Notes under the pieces: generated by a model | Databases searched by the model: none | What the model was told of the DNA's origin: nothing | What the model saw: the letters and a program-made list of their open reading frames with translations, nothing else | Part shown: in pieces, positions 38,600 through 47,642 of the stretch | Layout: each line of letters starts with the position of its first letter | How positions within the stretch are numbered: position 1 is the stretch's first letter | NCBI GenBank assembly: GCA_000741495.1 | Contig: JGZV01000001.1 | Span: 372,001 to 436,000 of the forward strand | From: Bifidobacterium thermophilum | GTDB taxonomy: Bacteria > Actinomycetota > Actinomycetes > Actinomycetales > Bifidobacteriaceae | Direction: 5' to 3' | DNA length: 64,000 bases | Program-made: the position numbers and the translations under genes

Positions 38600-39523
38600 T
38601 CAGTAATGAATAAACTGCAATTGCGCCGCCTGATCAGCGCTGAACGTGCGGGAAACCGTTTTGCCTTGAAGGGTGGCACCGCACTCGGAAGTCGCGATCG
38701 AACCGTCATCATTGATCTGCTCAACAATGGCGACGTGCCCATACACCGTGCTGGAACCATACTGGCCACGCTGGAACACGATGACATCGCCGACATGCCG
38801 CGGCGTGGAATCCACCCAGTAGCCCAGCTTCCTCGCGGAAGCCGCCCATTGCGCACCATCGCCCATATGCGAACCGACCGGCAATCCCAGTTGCTGACGA
38901 CGTACATACGCCCACCACGTGCACTGGCTGAACGAATACTGGTTGCCGGAGTCGCCAGTGGCATGATTCGGATCGAAACCAGCTGGCAGCTGATTCTTGT
39001 CGCTTTCAACCAGCTTGGCCACCACAGGATTGGATATGGTGGTCTGCGACATCTGCGAAACATCAAGATCGGAATTGGAAGCGCCAAGAGACCAGTTTCC
39101 CGAACTGGTCTGGCCGGCCGACCCCAATGACGTACGCTGTTGGGAACGCGAGACGACGCTGCCGGTACCCGTCCGACCTGCTTGCTGGACCGTCGAAGTT
39201 CCCGATGCCACTGAGGTGACAGCCCCCATATCGCTGAGACTGATAGCTCCCGCCGCGGCACCGGCCAAGGCCACGAACGATCCGGAAGCCATAAAACGGG
39301 TTTTACGACGGGCAGCGCGGGCGGACTCGCGAATCGCGCGACGCGTCAACGGTGCGACTTCATCAAGTTTTGCAGCAAGCGCCTGGTCGATAGCCGCCGC
39401 GGATCCGGCGGATACGGAACGCATCGCATGAGCCGCATGGGCACCGTGGGACGACTTGGAAAAGACGTCAGTGACACTGAAGCGATGCTGTGAACGCGTC
39501 GCCTTGTGTGCCGCATGTCCCAT
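38600..39523 (-). CDS. CHAP-domain cell-wall hydrolase
   Basis: 307 residues. A basic N-terminal cytoplasmic stretch of about 75 residues precedes one hydrophobic segment (FMASGSFVALAGAAAGAISL), then a Ser/Thr-rich linker and a CHAP domain with Cys in SFSQCTWWAYVRRQQLG and His in TVYGHVAIVEQI. CHAP enzymes are amidases or endopeptidases of peptidoglycan. AAGGAG lies about 9 nt before the ATG. The long charged leader before the membrane segment is unusual for a signal peptide; it could be a signal anchor. Confidence 0.87.
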   Translation of the reverse strand: MGHAAHKATRSQHRFSVTDVFSKSSHGAHAAHAMRSVSAGSAAAIDQALAAKLDEVAPLTRRAIRESARAARRKTRFMASGSFVALAGAAAGAISLSDMGAVTSVASGTSTVQQAGRTGTGSVVSRSQQRTSLGSAGQTSSGNWSLGASNSDLDVSQMSQTTISNPVVAKLVESDKNQLPAGFDPNHATGDSGNQYSFSQCTWWAYVRRQQLGLPVGSHMGDGAQWAASARKLGYWVDSTPRHVGDVIVFQRGQYGSSTVYGHVAIVEQINDDGSIATSECGATLQGKTVSRTFSADQAAQLQFIHY

Positions 39524-39891
39524 ACCTGTGCACTCCTTGTTGTCGATTGTCGTTCCCTAACGCCGCGCATCAATGATGCTGCAACACTGATTACATGAGC
39601 GGTACAGCGCAACGGATGCCTGTGGAATCGGCAAATCACCGTTCCCAATCAGACAGCGCCGAACCGGCTCGATACCCCTCCACGATACAACCCGATATAT
39701 CCGGAATGCAACACGTCAATCGATTGCCGTCGAATATCAGCCAGCCGCCAATCCGGCTTCTGCCGCGGAATACTTGCCTCTCCGCGGCCACCGCCGCCAC
39801 CGATACGCAATCCGGGAACGGCGTGTTGCCCGGCAGTCAACAGCGAGCGCGATACGGCCATAGCGCCAAGTGACCACGATACGCACGTCCC

Positions 39892-39921
39892 TTGTCACCA
39901 ATCCACCGTGTTGGCTACCCT
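39892..39921 (+). promoter_or_regulatory. serC promoter
   Basis: TTGTCA (39892-39897) and TACCCT (39916-39921) are 18 nt apart. The ATG follows 7 nt after the -10 box with no Shine-Dalgarno, so transcription probably begins at or next to the start codon. The rest of the 405-nt gap (39524-39891) shows nothing recognisable. Confidence 0.7.
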
Positions 39922-39928
39922 AGCAAGC

Positions 39929-41071
39929 ATGAGCAATACAGTGACAATCCCCGAATCCTTGCTGCCTCGGGACGGTCGTTTCGGTTCCGGCCCGAGCAAA
40001 ATCCGCCCGGAGCAGGTGCAGGCGCTCGACGCTGGCGCCACCACACTGCTGGGTACATCCCACCGTCAAGCGCCGATCAAGCAGCTCGTCGGTTCCATCC
40101 GCGAGGGGCTTGCCCAGTTTTTCAGCATTCCTGACGGATATGAAGTCGTGCTTGGCAATGGTGGAGCCACCGCGTTCTGGGATACGGCGTGCGCTTCATT
40201 GATCACCCGAAAGGCCGCTTTTGGCGTATACGGCTCGTTCAGCGAGAAATTCGCCATCGAAGCCGAACGCACCCCGTTCCTTGAGCAACCGGAAATGTTC
40301 CGTTCCGACCCCGGCACATACCGTTTGCCGGAACTGACCGAATATGTTGACACTTACTGCTGGGCTCATAATGAGACGTCCACCGGTGTTGCCACGCCGG
40401 TCAAGCGTATCGCCGGCAGCGCCGAGCAGGGTGCCATCATGCTGGTGGACGCGACCAGCGGCGCCGGCGTACTGCCGGTTGATATCGCGCAGACCGACGC
40501 CTACTACTTCTCCCCGCAGAAAGCCTTCGGCTCCGACGGCGGTCTGTGGATCGCCATTCTCTCCCCTGCGGCCATCGAACGCGCGTATGCGCTTGAAGCA
40601 AGCACGAAGCTGGAAGGCGCGCGCCGTTGGATTCCGTCGTTCCTGTCATTGAAGTCCGCGATTGAGAATTCACGCAAGGATCAGACGCTGAACACCCCTG
40701 CCGTGGCTACGCTCATCATGCTGGAGAACCAGATTCGCTGGCTCAACGATAACGGCGGTTTGGCCTGGGCGAACGCGAGGTGCGCGAAGTCTGCTTCCCT
40801 GCTCTACCAGTGGGCGGAACGCAGCACGTATGCCAAGCCGTTCGTCGAGGATCCGAATGCGCGCTCCACTGCGACGGTGACCATCGATCTCGATGAGTCC
40901 GTCAACGCGAAGCAGGTCATCCAGATGTTGCGGGACAACGGCATCGTGGATACCGGCGGTTATCGCAAGCTTGGGCGCAATCAGCTGCGTATCGGCGTGT
41001 TCCCATCGGTTGAGCCTGCGGATATCGTGGCGCTGACGAAGTGCGTCGATTACGTCGTCGAACATATGTAG
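39929..41071 (+). CDS. serC: phosphoserine aminotransferase
   Basis: 380 residues, actinobacterial-type SerC, which makes phosphoserine from 3-phosphohydroxypyruvate with PLP. FGSGPSKIRPEQ starts the core, with LGTSHRQAPIK, VLGNGGATAFWD, VDATSGAGVLPVDIAQ and the Lys in YYFSPQKAFGSDGGLW. ATG 39929 is preferred over 39908 because of the promoter just upstream. Followed by a strong terminator. Confidence 0.94.
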   Translation: MSNTVTIPESLLPRDGRFGSGPSKIRPEQVQALDAGATTLLGTSHRQAPIKQLVGSIREGLAQFFSIPDGYEVVLGNGGATAFWDTACASLITRKAAFGVYGSFSEKFAIEAERTPFLEQPEMFRSDPGTYRLPELTEYVDTYCWAHNETSTGVATPVKRIAGSAEQGAIMLVDATSGAGVLPVDIAQTDAYYFSPQKAFGSDGGLWIAILSPAAIERAYALEASTKLEGARRWIPSFLSLKSAIENSRKDQTLNTPAVATLIMLENQIRWLNDNGGLAWANARCAKSASLLYQWAERSTYAKPFVEDPNARSTATVTIDLDESVNAKQVIQMLRDNGIVDTGGYRKLGRNQLRIGVFPSVEPADIVALTKCVDYVVEHM

Positions 41072-41093
41072 CCAGACGCCGCCATCTTCTTGG

Positions 41094-41135
41094 ACCGGTT
41101 ACGCTTGCCTCGCCGCAAGCGTAACCGGTTTGTTG
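41094..41135 (+). terminator. serC terminator
   Basis: 15-bp perfect stem (ACCGGTTACGCTTGC with its complement), 6-nt loop, then TTTGTTGTTGT. Confidence 0.85.
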
Positions 41136-41168
41136 TTGTAGAGCTTCTCACGATTGCTCATGCAGGGG

Positions 41169-42593
41169 TCACACCTGGGTGGTTGCCATCAGGAACGATC
41201 CGCCGTCCGATGAGCCGCCTTCACAGGATTCCACACTCACCCACCCCTCGGCTGCCGGGATGAATACCGCTTGGCCTGCGGACAATTCCCGTGCGTCCAT
41301 TTCGCTGGAGCAGCGCACTGCTCCGGCAGTGCAGAGCACGATGCGCGGCTTGTGACGCCCCTTATCGATGCGTCCCCGTGCTAGCTGGCGTAGCAAGGCA
41401 CCGTAGCGTCGAAGCACCCGATCCATCACCGGCCAGGCGGCAGTCGTTGAACCGGTATGCCCGTATGCGAGCATGAATTCGTCAATATGAGGCGTATAGA
41501 CGATCAAGTCACCGTCACGGGTGGCCATATCGCCGAATCGAGCGTCGGCCGGATCCACCGGAGCACCCGGCTGACAATTCAAGGTGTGCAACAGTCGGGG
41601 AATATCCTTGTGTTTCACTGTCATTCCGGCCCTGAGTACGTTGTCGGAATTATTCATGATTTCCGCCGCCATGCCATGGATATACGCGTGCGGGGTGCCC
41701 GCCGGGATGAACACCGATTCCCCCTCCTGCAATGACACCGGATTCAGCATGAGCAGCGTCAAGACACTCGGATCATTCGGGAACGCGGCGGCCGCAGCGA
41801 GCGCATGATGGAACGCACGACGGGCAACCGGGTCGCTCACCCGCAGCGAAGCGTATCGCAGTTGCGCTTCAAGCCCTTCGACCGGTCCCGCAGTGATCGC
41901 CGTGTGGAACGCCCGGAAAATACGACGTCTCGAATCAGGCCAAACCATGGATGACATCGGCATCATCGCGTCAGCGTGCTCAAAGCCCTCAGGAGTCTGG
42001 CCGATGCGCAGTGTCCGCCGAGTCAACGCGTCAACCATGCGGGCGGCGAGCGGGTGGCTGACCATACTCAGATTGCGCAGCATCACTGAAATCGGGCTGA
42101 ATCCTACACTCGCTTCAAACGGTTCGAGCGCGACAACCATCTCGCTTTTCGCTTCGGCGTCATGGAATGACCGTTCTGGAGCGTCCTGCGCGATACCTTG
42201 GGCGTTTTGCGCGTTGAATCCTGCTCTCGCCTCGAAATCCACGGGGTGGACTTGCAGTGACAGCGGAATGCGCGCCGCGATGATTTTGAACAGGAACGGC
42301 AGTTCCGGACCGAATTGCTCGGAGCAGCGGCGACCGACCATGTATTCAGGCCGGTCACGAATCGCATCCAGCACCGTAGTGCGTGTCCCATCCGGCGCGA
42401 TGAGTTGCGAGGGCGACTGGGGGTGTCCGCTGAACCACATTTCAGCAAGCGGACTGTTCGCCGTATCGGTCGGAGTCGTTGCCGGATCGCCCATATCTGC
42501 CACCGCCGAGGCGGGCTCATCGGAGAACAAGGATTGCAAGCGGGTATACGACCCCCATGCGTAGCGTTTGGGGACCGGACGTATCACGTACAC
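41169..42593 (-). CDS. manA: mannose-6-phosphate isomerase, class I
   Basis: About 474 residues. It interconverts mannose-6-P and fructose-6-P using Zn. Motifs: YAWGSYTRLQSL at the start, LPFLFKIIAARIPLSLQVHP (metal His), then the YIHGMAAEIMNNSDNVLRAGMTVKH-type segment with FIPAGTPHA. The frame continues upstream, but GTG 42593 matches the family start and has AAAGGGG about 10 nt before it. Divergent from the DUF2530 gene across 68 nt. Confidence 0.9.
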   Translation of the reverse strand: MYVIRPVPKRYAWGSYTRLQSLFSDEPASAVADMGDPATTPTDTANSPLAEMWFSGHPQSPSQLIAPDGTRTTVLDAIRDRPEYMVGRRCSEQFGPELPFLFKIIAARIPLSLQVHPVDFEARAGFNAQNAQGIAQDAPERSFHDAEAKSEMVVALEPFEASVGFSPISVMLRNLSMVSHPLAARMVDALTRRTLRIGQTPEGFEHADAMMPMSSMVWPDSRRRIFRAFHTAITAGPVEGLEAQLRYASLRVSDPVARRAFHHALAAAAAFPNDPSVLTLLMLNPVSLQEGESVFIPAGTPHAYIHGMAAEIMNNSDNVLRAGMTVKHKDIPRLLHTLNCQPGAPVDPADARFGDMATRDGDLIVYTPHIDEFMLAYGHTGSTTAAWPVMDRVLRRYGALLRQLARGRIDKGRHKPRIVLCTAGAVRCSSEMDARELSAGQAVFIPAAEGWVSVESCEGGSSDGGSFLMATTQV

Positions 42594-42661
42594 GGCTATG
42601 ACGCCCCTTTCTTCCGGCGAACAATACCTAACAAGGTTACCCCGCACGTTATGGTAAAGAT

Positions 42662-42916
42662 ATGAAGTTGGCTCCGATTTTCGATCCGGCGGCCCGCAAA
42701 CCGTCGCCCAAGCCTGTGCGCGTCGACCTGCGCAAGGTGTTCCTGATCGGTACTGCATTGTGGACCGCGGCGCTGATTATTTGCGCGATGCTGCTCGCCT
42801 TGCATGTTCCGGTTCTTCAGGAACTCGTCGTGTGCGCGGCAGGCGTGTTCGTCGGTATCGTGCTGCTCATCTGGGAGCATTTCGACCGGTGGGATTACCG
42901 GCGCTTGGGGAAATAA
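42662..42916 (+). CDS. DUF2530-like small membrane protein
   Basis: 84 residues: a short Pro-rich start, VRVDLRKVFLIGTALWTAALIICAML (helix 1), ELVVCAAGVFVGIVLLIWEHF (helix 2) and a basic end. It matches the pattern of the actinobacterial DUF2530 family; function unknown. The start lacks a Shine-Dalgarno. Confidence 0.75.
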   Translation: MKLAPIFDPAARKPSPKPVRVDLRKVFLIGTALWTAALIICAMLLALHVPVLQELVVCAAGVFVGIVLLIWEHFDRWDYRRLGK

Positions 42917-42978
42917 TCCGCCTGCGATGGCGGCACCCAACCGCCTGCACATGCTACGTGCTGCTACTGCGCTTACTG

Positions 42979-44271
42979 TCAGGAAGCCGTACTCTGTGAT
43001 TGCGCGGCCAGCGGAATCGTCATGGTGAAAGTACTGCCCTGTCCCGGTACACTCCACACGCTCACGTTCCCATGATGGGTCAGCGCGACATGCTTGACAA
43101 TCGCCAATCCCAAGCCGATACCATGCCGTGTGCGTTCAGTCTGATGCGACCCACGGTAGAACCGTTCAAAAATGCGGTTTTGCTCGGTTTTCGCAATACC
43201 ACAGCCCCGGTCGATGACGCTGACCGCGGCATCATTGCCATCATCGGAACGTTTCGCTGAAATCGCGACAACCGCGCCTTGAGGGGAATATCCGACCGCA
43301 TTCTCCACCAGCTTGGACACCGCGGCCTTGAACTGATCAGGCTCGCCGTGAATCGTCAACGATTCGTCACCTGACAATTCCAACGATACGCCGTCCGTAC
43401 TCGCCATCTCGTGATGGGAGTCGACCACGTCTCGCAACTGCTCCATCACATTCATCCGGTTATGTCCGGAGGCGACAATCGGCTCTTGCGCTTTGATCAG
43501 CAACAGCAAATCGGAAACCATGTGCTCCATATGCCGGCACGCGGTGCGGACCTCGACGGCATCACGCCGGACCTCATCGCGGTCAAGATCATCATGTTCC
43601 AAAGAATCCGCCAACTGCTCCAACGCATGCGACGGTTCAATCAACTGTTCGGACACGTTCTGGATGAACGATTCGCGAACCTGGGCGAACCTGATGGCTT
43701 CACTGACATCATCAAGCATCACTACAATGAACCGGTCGTTGATGTTCCCGACCGTCACCTTCAGCCAATTCGGACGCGACACGCCGTGAATGACCCGGAT
43801 ATTCTGCAACCCGGCATCCGCACCGCGCGTATCCGCTTGCGGGCCGACAATCCGCTGTTCCGCGGTTTGCGTAGTGACATCAAGCTGCTTGCGGACCCCC
43901 GTACGCCGCACCTCATGGACCGCGGCAAGAATCTCATCATTGCATATCAACTCGTCACGCACCACGCCAAGCGTGTACGCTGCGGAACTCGCCCTGATGA
44001 CGCTGTCATGGGCGTCAACAACCGCTGAAGCCGTAGGAAGCATCGCCAGCAGTGCTTGAGTGGAATCGTCAAGATCGTCTTCCGCATCGCCATCATCATC
44101 AGCGCGACGGCGGGAAAACCCGAAAAAGCCGCGCTCCCGGTCCTGCTCCAGAAGCCGCGCCACGCCACCGTTGCGCACGCATGCCACAACCGACGCCACG
44201 GCAACCACGATACCCGCCATGACAAGTATCATCATCGGGACGGTATGCCAATCAGCAGAAGAAAAGCCCAT
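42979..44271 (-). CDS. SenX3/PhoR-like sensor kinase without phospho-acceptor His
   Basis: About 430 residues: one N-terminal membrane helix (MMILVMAGIVVAVASVVACV), an acidic stretch, a PAS-like region, a dimerisation domain and a HATPase domain. The ATPase motifs are intact: N box KLVENAVGYSP, G1 DRGCGIA, F box IFERFYRG, G2 HGIGLGLAIVKH. In the H box, where relatives read NVSHELKTP, this protein reads NVSEQLIEP: Glu208 (codon at 43648-43650) replaces His. It is divergent from phoU, a usual SenX3 setting, but no response regulator is adjacent. The start at 44271 is chosen by family length; the frame continues upstream. Confidence 0.85.
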   Translation of the reverse strand: MGFSSADWHTVPMMILVMAGIVVAVASVVACVRNGGVARLLEQDRERGFFGFSRRRADDDGDAEDDLDDSTQALLAMLPTASAVVDAHDSVIRASSAAYTLGVVRDELICNDEILAAVHEVRRTGVRKQLDVTTQTAEQRIVGPQADTRGADAGLQNIRVIHGVSRPNWLKVTVGNINDRFIVVMLDDVSEAIRFAQVRESFIQNVSEQLIEPSHALEQLADSLEHDDLDRDEVRRDAVEVRTACRHMEHMVSDLLLLIKAQEPIVASGHNRMNVMEQLRDVVDSHHEMASTDGVSLELSGDESLTIHGEPDQFKAAVSKLVENAVGYSPQGAVVAISAKRSDDGNDAAVSVIDRGCGIAKTEQNRIFERFYRGSHQTERTRHGIGLGLAIVKHVALTHHGNVSVWSVPGQGSTFTMTIPLAAQSQSTAS

Positions 44272-44513
44272 GCCGCCATTGTCCCACAGTTTGCCCATGC
44301 CAACGCCGGTTCGCCGCGCCCAAACATGAACCATGATGAACACCATGGTGAATTTTGCACAAACGCTGAGCAATCCGCCGTCACCATGGTGGCGTCGCGG
44401 GCGTGTCGCTAATAGACTGGGGACAGTAGCGACCGCACCGCATCCGCAATGCACAGGAAGCAGTGCGCCAGAACTTCTCCAGCAAGACGGAGCAATCCCA
44501 GAAAGGCAGAGCA

Positions 44514-45200
44514 ATGCGCGTTATTTTCAATGAGGAGATGAAAGCCGTCGCAGACGACCTTGATCGTATGGCACAAGACGTCCGCAAGGCGATTAACGGC
44601 GCCGGCGATGCGCTGTTGAATGCGGATATCGACAAGGCGCAGGCGGTAATCGACGGCGATATCGAAATTGATGCGCTGGAGTCGAGCGTGATCGACCAGT
44701 GCGTTCACCTGCTCGCCAAGCAGAACCCCGTGGCAACCGACTTGCGCGTAGTGGTCTCCACGCTGCGTCTGGCGGCAACCTTCGAACGCATGGGCGATCT
44801 GGCCCGCCATATCGCGGAAACCGCACGACGGGAATACCCGCAGCACGCCCTGCCTGAGGAGACCCGCGAAACATTCGCTCAGATGGTCGCATTCCTGCGC
44901 GTAACCGCTGACCGTCTGGTGGAAATGCTCGCCGACCGTGATACGAAAATCGCGGAAACCGTCATCATTGACGACGACAAGCTCGACCAGCTGCATCACA
45001 AGACCTTCGACATCGCGCTCGGCGACACGTGGACCGGCACCCGGCAGCAGCTCATTGACGTGGTACTCATCGGACGTTTCCTCGAACGCCTCGGCGACCA
45101 TGCGGTTTCCGCCGCACGCCGCGTCGTATACATCGTCTCCGGTTTCGACCCGAGCAAGGATCCCGGCCGTGACGAAGACACGCCGGTAGCTGACTTGTGA
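44514..45200 (+). CDS. phoU: phosphate uptake/signalling regulator PhoU
   Basis: 228 residues, two PhoU helical repeats: MRVIFNEEMKAVADDLDRMAQDV, ALESSVIDQCVHLLAKQNPVATDLR, TFERMGDLARHIAETA in the first and LIGRFLERLGDHAVSAARRVVYIV in the second. PhoU restrains Pst phosphate uptake and signals to the PhoR/SenX3 kinase. AAAGG precedes ATG 44514. It is divergent from the kinase gene and about 240 nt from it. Confidence 0.93.
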   Translation: MRVIFNEEMKAVADDLDRMAQDVRKAINGAGDALLNADIDKAQAVIDGDIEIDALESSVIDQCVHLLAKQNPVATDLRVVVSTLRLAATFERMGDLARHIAETARREYPQHALPEETRETFAQMVAFLRVTADRLVEMLADRDTKIAETVIIDDDKLDQLHHKTFDIALGDTWTGTRQQLIDVVLIGRFLERLGDHAVSAARRVVYIVSGFDPSKDPGRDEDTPVADL

Positions 45201-45246
45201 CAGCAGACGGACGGGTGTTTGCCGGTTCTCCCATAAACACCCGCAT

Positions 45247-45292
45247 ACGTAAGCGCCCTCCCCGCCATTGGTCAGCGGGGAGGCGCTTACGT
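45247..45292. terminator. hairpin between phoU and gpmA
   Basis: A stem of about 17 bp (ACGTAAGCGCC...TCCCCGC with its complement, one bulged base) between convergent genes. Confidence 0.75.
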
Positions 45293-45323
45293 TATCACGT
45301 CTCAGGTGGTACAGCCTTGCAGC

Positions 45324-46061
45324 TCACTTGCCTTGGTTGGCGACAGCGGCGGCACCGGCGGCGGCGGCCTCAGGATCGAGATACTCGCCACGCGGCTTAA
45401 TCGGCTTGAAGTTCTCGTCCAGCTCGTACAGCAGCGGGATGGCGGTCGGGATGTTGACCTTGGCGATCTCTTCCTCCGACAGGCCGTCAAGCATCTTCAC
45501 GATAGCACGCAGAGAGTTGCCGTGAGCGGCGATGAGCACCGTCTTGCCAGCCTTGAGCTCAGGCTCAATAGCGGACTTGAAGTACGGCTCGACACGCTTG
45601 ACGACATCAGCCAGGCACTCGGCTTCCGGCACCGGATCGCCGGTGTAGCGCGGATCATGATTCTGCGCATACTGGTCATCCGGGTCGATGTCTGGCGGCG
45701 GAGTGGCGTAGGAGCGGCGCCACAGCATGAACTTCTCGTCGCCGTACTCCTCGCGGATGGCCTTCTTGTTCTTGCCCTGCAGCGCACCATAGTGACGCTC
45801 GTTCAAGCGCCAGCTACGCTGGACAGGAATCCACAGGCGGTCAGCCTCATCAAGCGCGTAATTCGCGGTGTTGATGGCGCGACGCAGCAGGGAGGTGAAC
45901 ACGATGTCCGGAAGGACATTCTTCTCCTTGAGCAGCTGGCCACCGCGCTTGGCTTCCTCAACGCCCTGCTCGGTCAGCGGGACGTCCACCCAGCCGGTGA
46001 ACTGATTCGTTTTATTCCATGCGCTCTGTCCATGACGGAGCAGTACCAGTTTGTAGGTCAT
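45324..46061 (-). CDS. gpmA: 2,3-bisphosphoglycerate-dependent phosphoglycerate mutase
   Basis: 245 residues. [12 protein letters not shown] carries the phospho-acceptor His; [50 protein letters not shown] and [14 protein letters not shown] complete the family pattern. It interconverts 3- and 2-phosphoglycerate. ATG 46061 gives the standard N-terminus ([11 protein letters not shown]); the frame upstream is unlike the family. Confidence 0.96.
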   Translation of the reverse strand: MTYKLVLLRHGQSAWNKTNQFTGWVDVPLTEQGVEEAKRGGQLLKEKNVLPDIVFTSLLRRAINTANYALDEADRLWIPVQRSWRLNERHYGALQGKNKKAIREEYGDEKFMLWRRSYATPPPDIDPDDQYAQNHDPRYTGDPVPEAECLADVVKRVEPYFKSAIEPELKAGKTVLIAAHGNSLRAIVKMLDGLSEEEIAKVNIPTAIPLLYELDENFKPIKPRGEYLDPEAAAAGAAAVANQGK

Positions 46062-46161
46062 ACTGTGTAGTTTAGCGCCCCGGCCTCCCAAAATCGAGCC
46101 ATCGGCCGACATCGCGGACAACGCATCATCCAGAACGCTGCGGCGTACGCTCCGCCATGGT

Positions 46162-47106
46162 TCATGCAAGCACAGCCATCGCCGCAAAGACCACGGACAC
46201 TGACAGCGAACCGAGCGTACACAACGGCAGGGCACGACGATAATCGGCACGCGTCAACGCGTCACACGCCGCAACCTGAACCGCGCCCATCAACACGCAG
46301 ACCGCGATGACTCCCGTACTCGCAGCACGCCACGCGACAACCATGCCAATCGTCAACACCGACGCACACACCAGCAACACATCCGCCAGCACAGTCCCCC
46401 ATGTGCGACCCAGCGCAGTCATCCACGTATGCTTGCCATGCTTCGCATCAGATTCAATATCACGCAGATTATTGACACACAACACCACGACCGCGACCAA
46501 GCCGTTCGCGCTTCCCGCGCACAGAGCACCAATCGTGGCGCAGCCCGACAACGCGATTGTTGTACCGCATGTGGCTACCAGCCCGAAAAACACGAAAACG
46601 AACACTTCGCCCAAATAATGGTAGCCGTACGGGTGCTGTCCACCCACGTAGAACCAGCCAGCCAGGAGTGAAGCCACACCTACGGCAAGAAACCACCAGT
46701 AACCGGTTAACGCGCACACGGCAAGGCCGGACAAACTGGCGAGCGCCGCGTTGACGCCGGCGGCTTGCAACACCGCATGTGGGGCGACACCTGAAGCGAC
46801 CAGACGCGCGGGAGCATGCGTGGGCGTATTCGCAGCGGTCTGCCCGTTGTTCATCGTATCCGCGGCATCCCGGTGTTCGTCGGTTCCACGGATGCCATCG
46901 GAGTAATCATTCGCGAAATTCGCTGCGATTTGCAAGAACAATGCCACACCCATGCACAGCAGCGTCAATACAAGGAACCGTGGGGTGCATGGGGTGCCGG
47001 ACACGCCAGCAACGGCGGCACCGGTGATGACTGGAGCCACAGCCAGCGGCAAGGTTTTCGGCCGAGCGCCATGAATCCAATCCGCGTATGTCATTGTTCT
47101 TCCCAT
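46162..47106 (-). CDS. menA: UbiA-family prenyltransferase, MenA-like
   Basis: 314 residues with about nine hydrophobic segments. MenA transfers a polyprenyl chain to 1,4-dihydroxy-2-naphthoate. [27 protein letters not shown] is the typical start, the first Asp-rich motif is [14 protein letters not shown], and the second region is [33 protein letters not shown] precedes ATG 47106. No other menaquinone gene is in the window, so the natural acceptor may differ. Confidence 0.88.
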   Translation of the reverse strand: MGRTMTYADWIHGARPKTLPLAVAPVITGAAVAGVSGTPCTPRFLVLTLLCMGVALFLQIAANFANDYSDGIRGTDEHRDAADTMNNGQTAANTPTHAPARLVASGVAPHAVLQAAGVNAALASLSGLAVCALTGYWWFLAVGVASLLAGWFYVGGQHPYGYHYLGEVFVFVFFGLVATCGTTIALSGCATIGALCAGSANGLVAVVVLCVNNLRDIESDAKHGKHTWMTALGRTWGTVLADVLLVCASVLTIGMVVAWRAASTGVIAVCVLMGAVQVAACDALTRADYRRALPLCTLGSLSVSVVFAAMAVLA

Positions 47107-47218
47107 ATCTTCCTCCTTACTCCCCCACTGTGACGAAATCAAGGGTTTCACAAGCCGCAATGCTTTCGCGGGTGTGCCAGACCGCCGGGAACCTGTTGAT
47201 CGAGGTCGGACCTGCGTT

Positions 47219-47383
47219 GTGTGAGGATTGACTCACATACCGGGGCAGATGGAAGACCTGCGGATGATGATTGGCCGGCTATACGGATGTTTGTGAGGAT
47301 TAACTCACACAATGACCCGTCCGGCACCCCAAACCCGGCCGTATGATACCCGCGGACGCCGTTGTGTGAGGATCAGCTCACAC
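47219..47383. repeat. three 20-bp palindromes at 72-73-nt spacing
   Basis: In the 536-bp gap between menA and lysS, 7-6-7 palindromes start at 47219, 47291 and 47364: GTGTGAGGATTGACTCACAT, TTGTGAGGATTAACTCACAC and GTGTGAGGATCAGCTCACAC. The third extends to ten-base arms. Spacing is 72 and 73 nt. The linker after the first has GGCAGATGGAAGA, similar to linkers at 12.7 and 63.4 kb. A different palindrome, GCATGGCG-GCTTGG-CGCCATGC, follows at 47413-47434. The array lies in the 5' region of menA. Confidence 0.75.
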
Positions 47384-47576
47384 AACGGCGCGACAGACGA
47401 TCTGCGTCGGTTGCATGGCGGCTTGGCGCCATGCCGCATGCATGCCCCAAGAATCCAATCAAGGAACAAGATAGATACTGATACGTATGATATTGACGAT
47501 TTCATCGCGATGCTTCAACGGTGAACGCATCCGAAGCAGCATTCCCCCGAGAGCGTGCGAAGGGGAACAATAACCA

Positions 47577-47616
47577 GCATTGGTGCCGGCAGGAAACCCG
47601 AAACCGGCACCAATGC
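47577..47616. terminator. lysS-proximal hairpin
   Basis: 13-bp perfect stem (GCATTGGTGCCGG with its complement), 14-nt loop, 26 nt past the lysS stop on the minus strand. Confidence 0.75.
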
Positions 47617-47642
47617 TTGCAAAACCCGGAAGTCCGGGCGGC

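Noticed and set aside
47312-47524. A 70-codon frame ending in DTDTYDIDDFIAMLQR
   Set aside because: It crosses a palindrome of the array and has no ribosome site; the acidic end looked antitoxin-like but no toxin partner is present.
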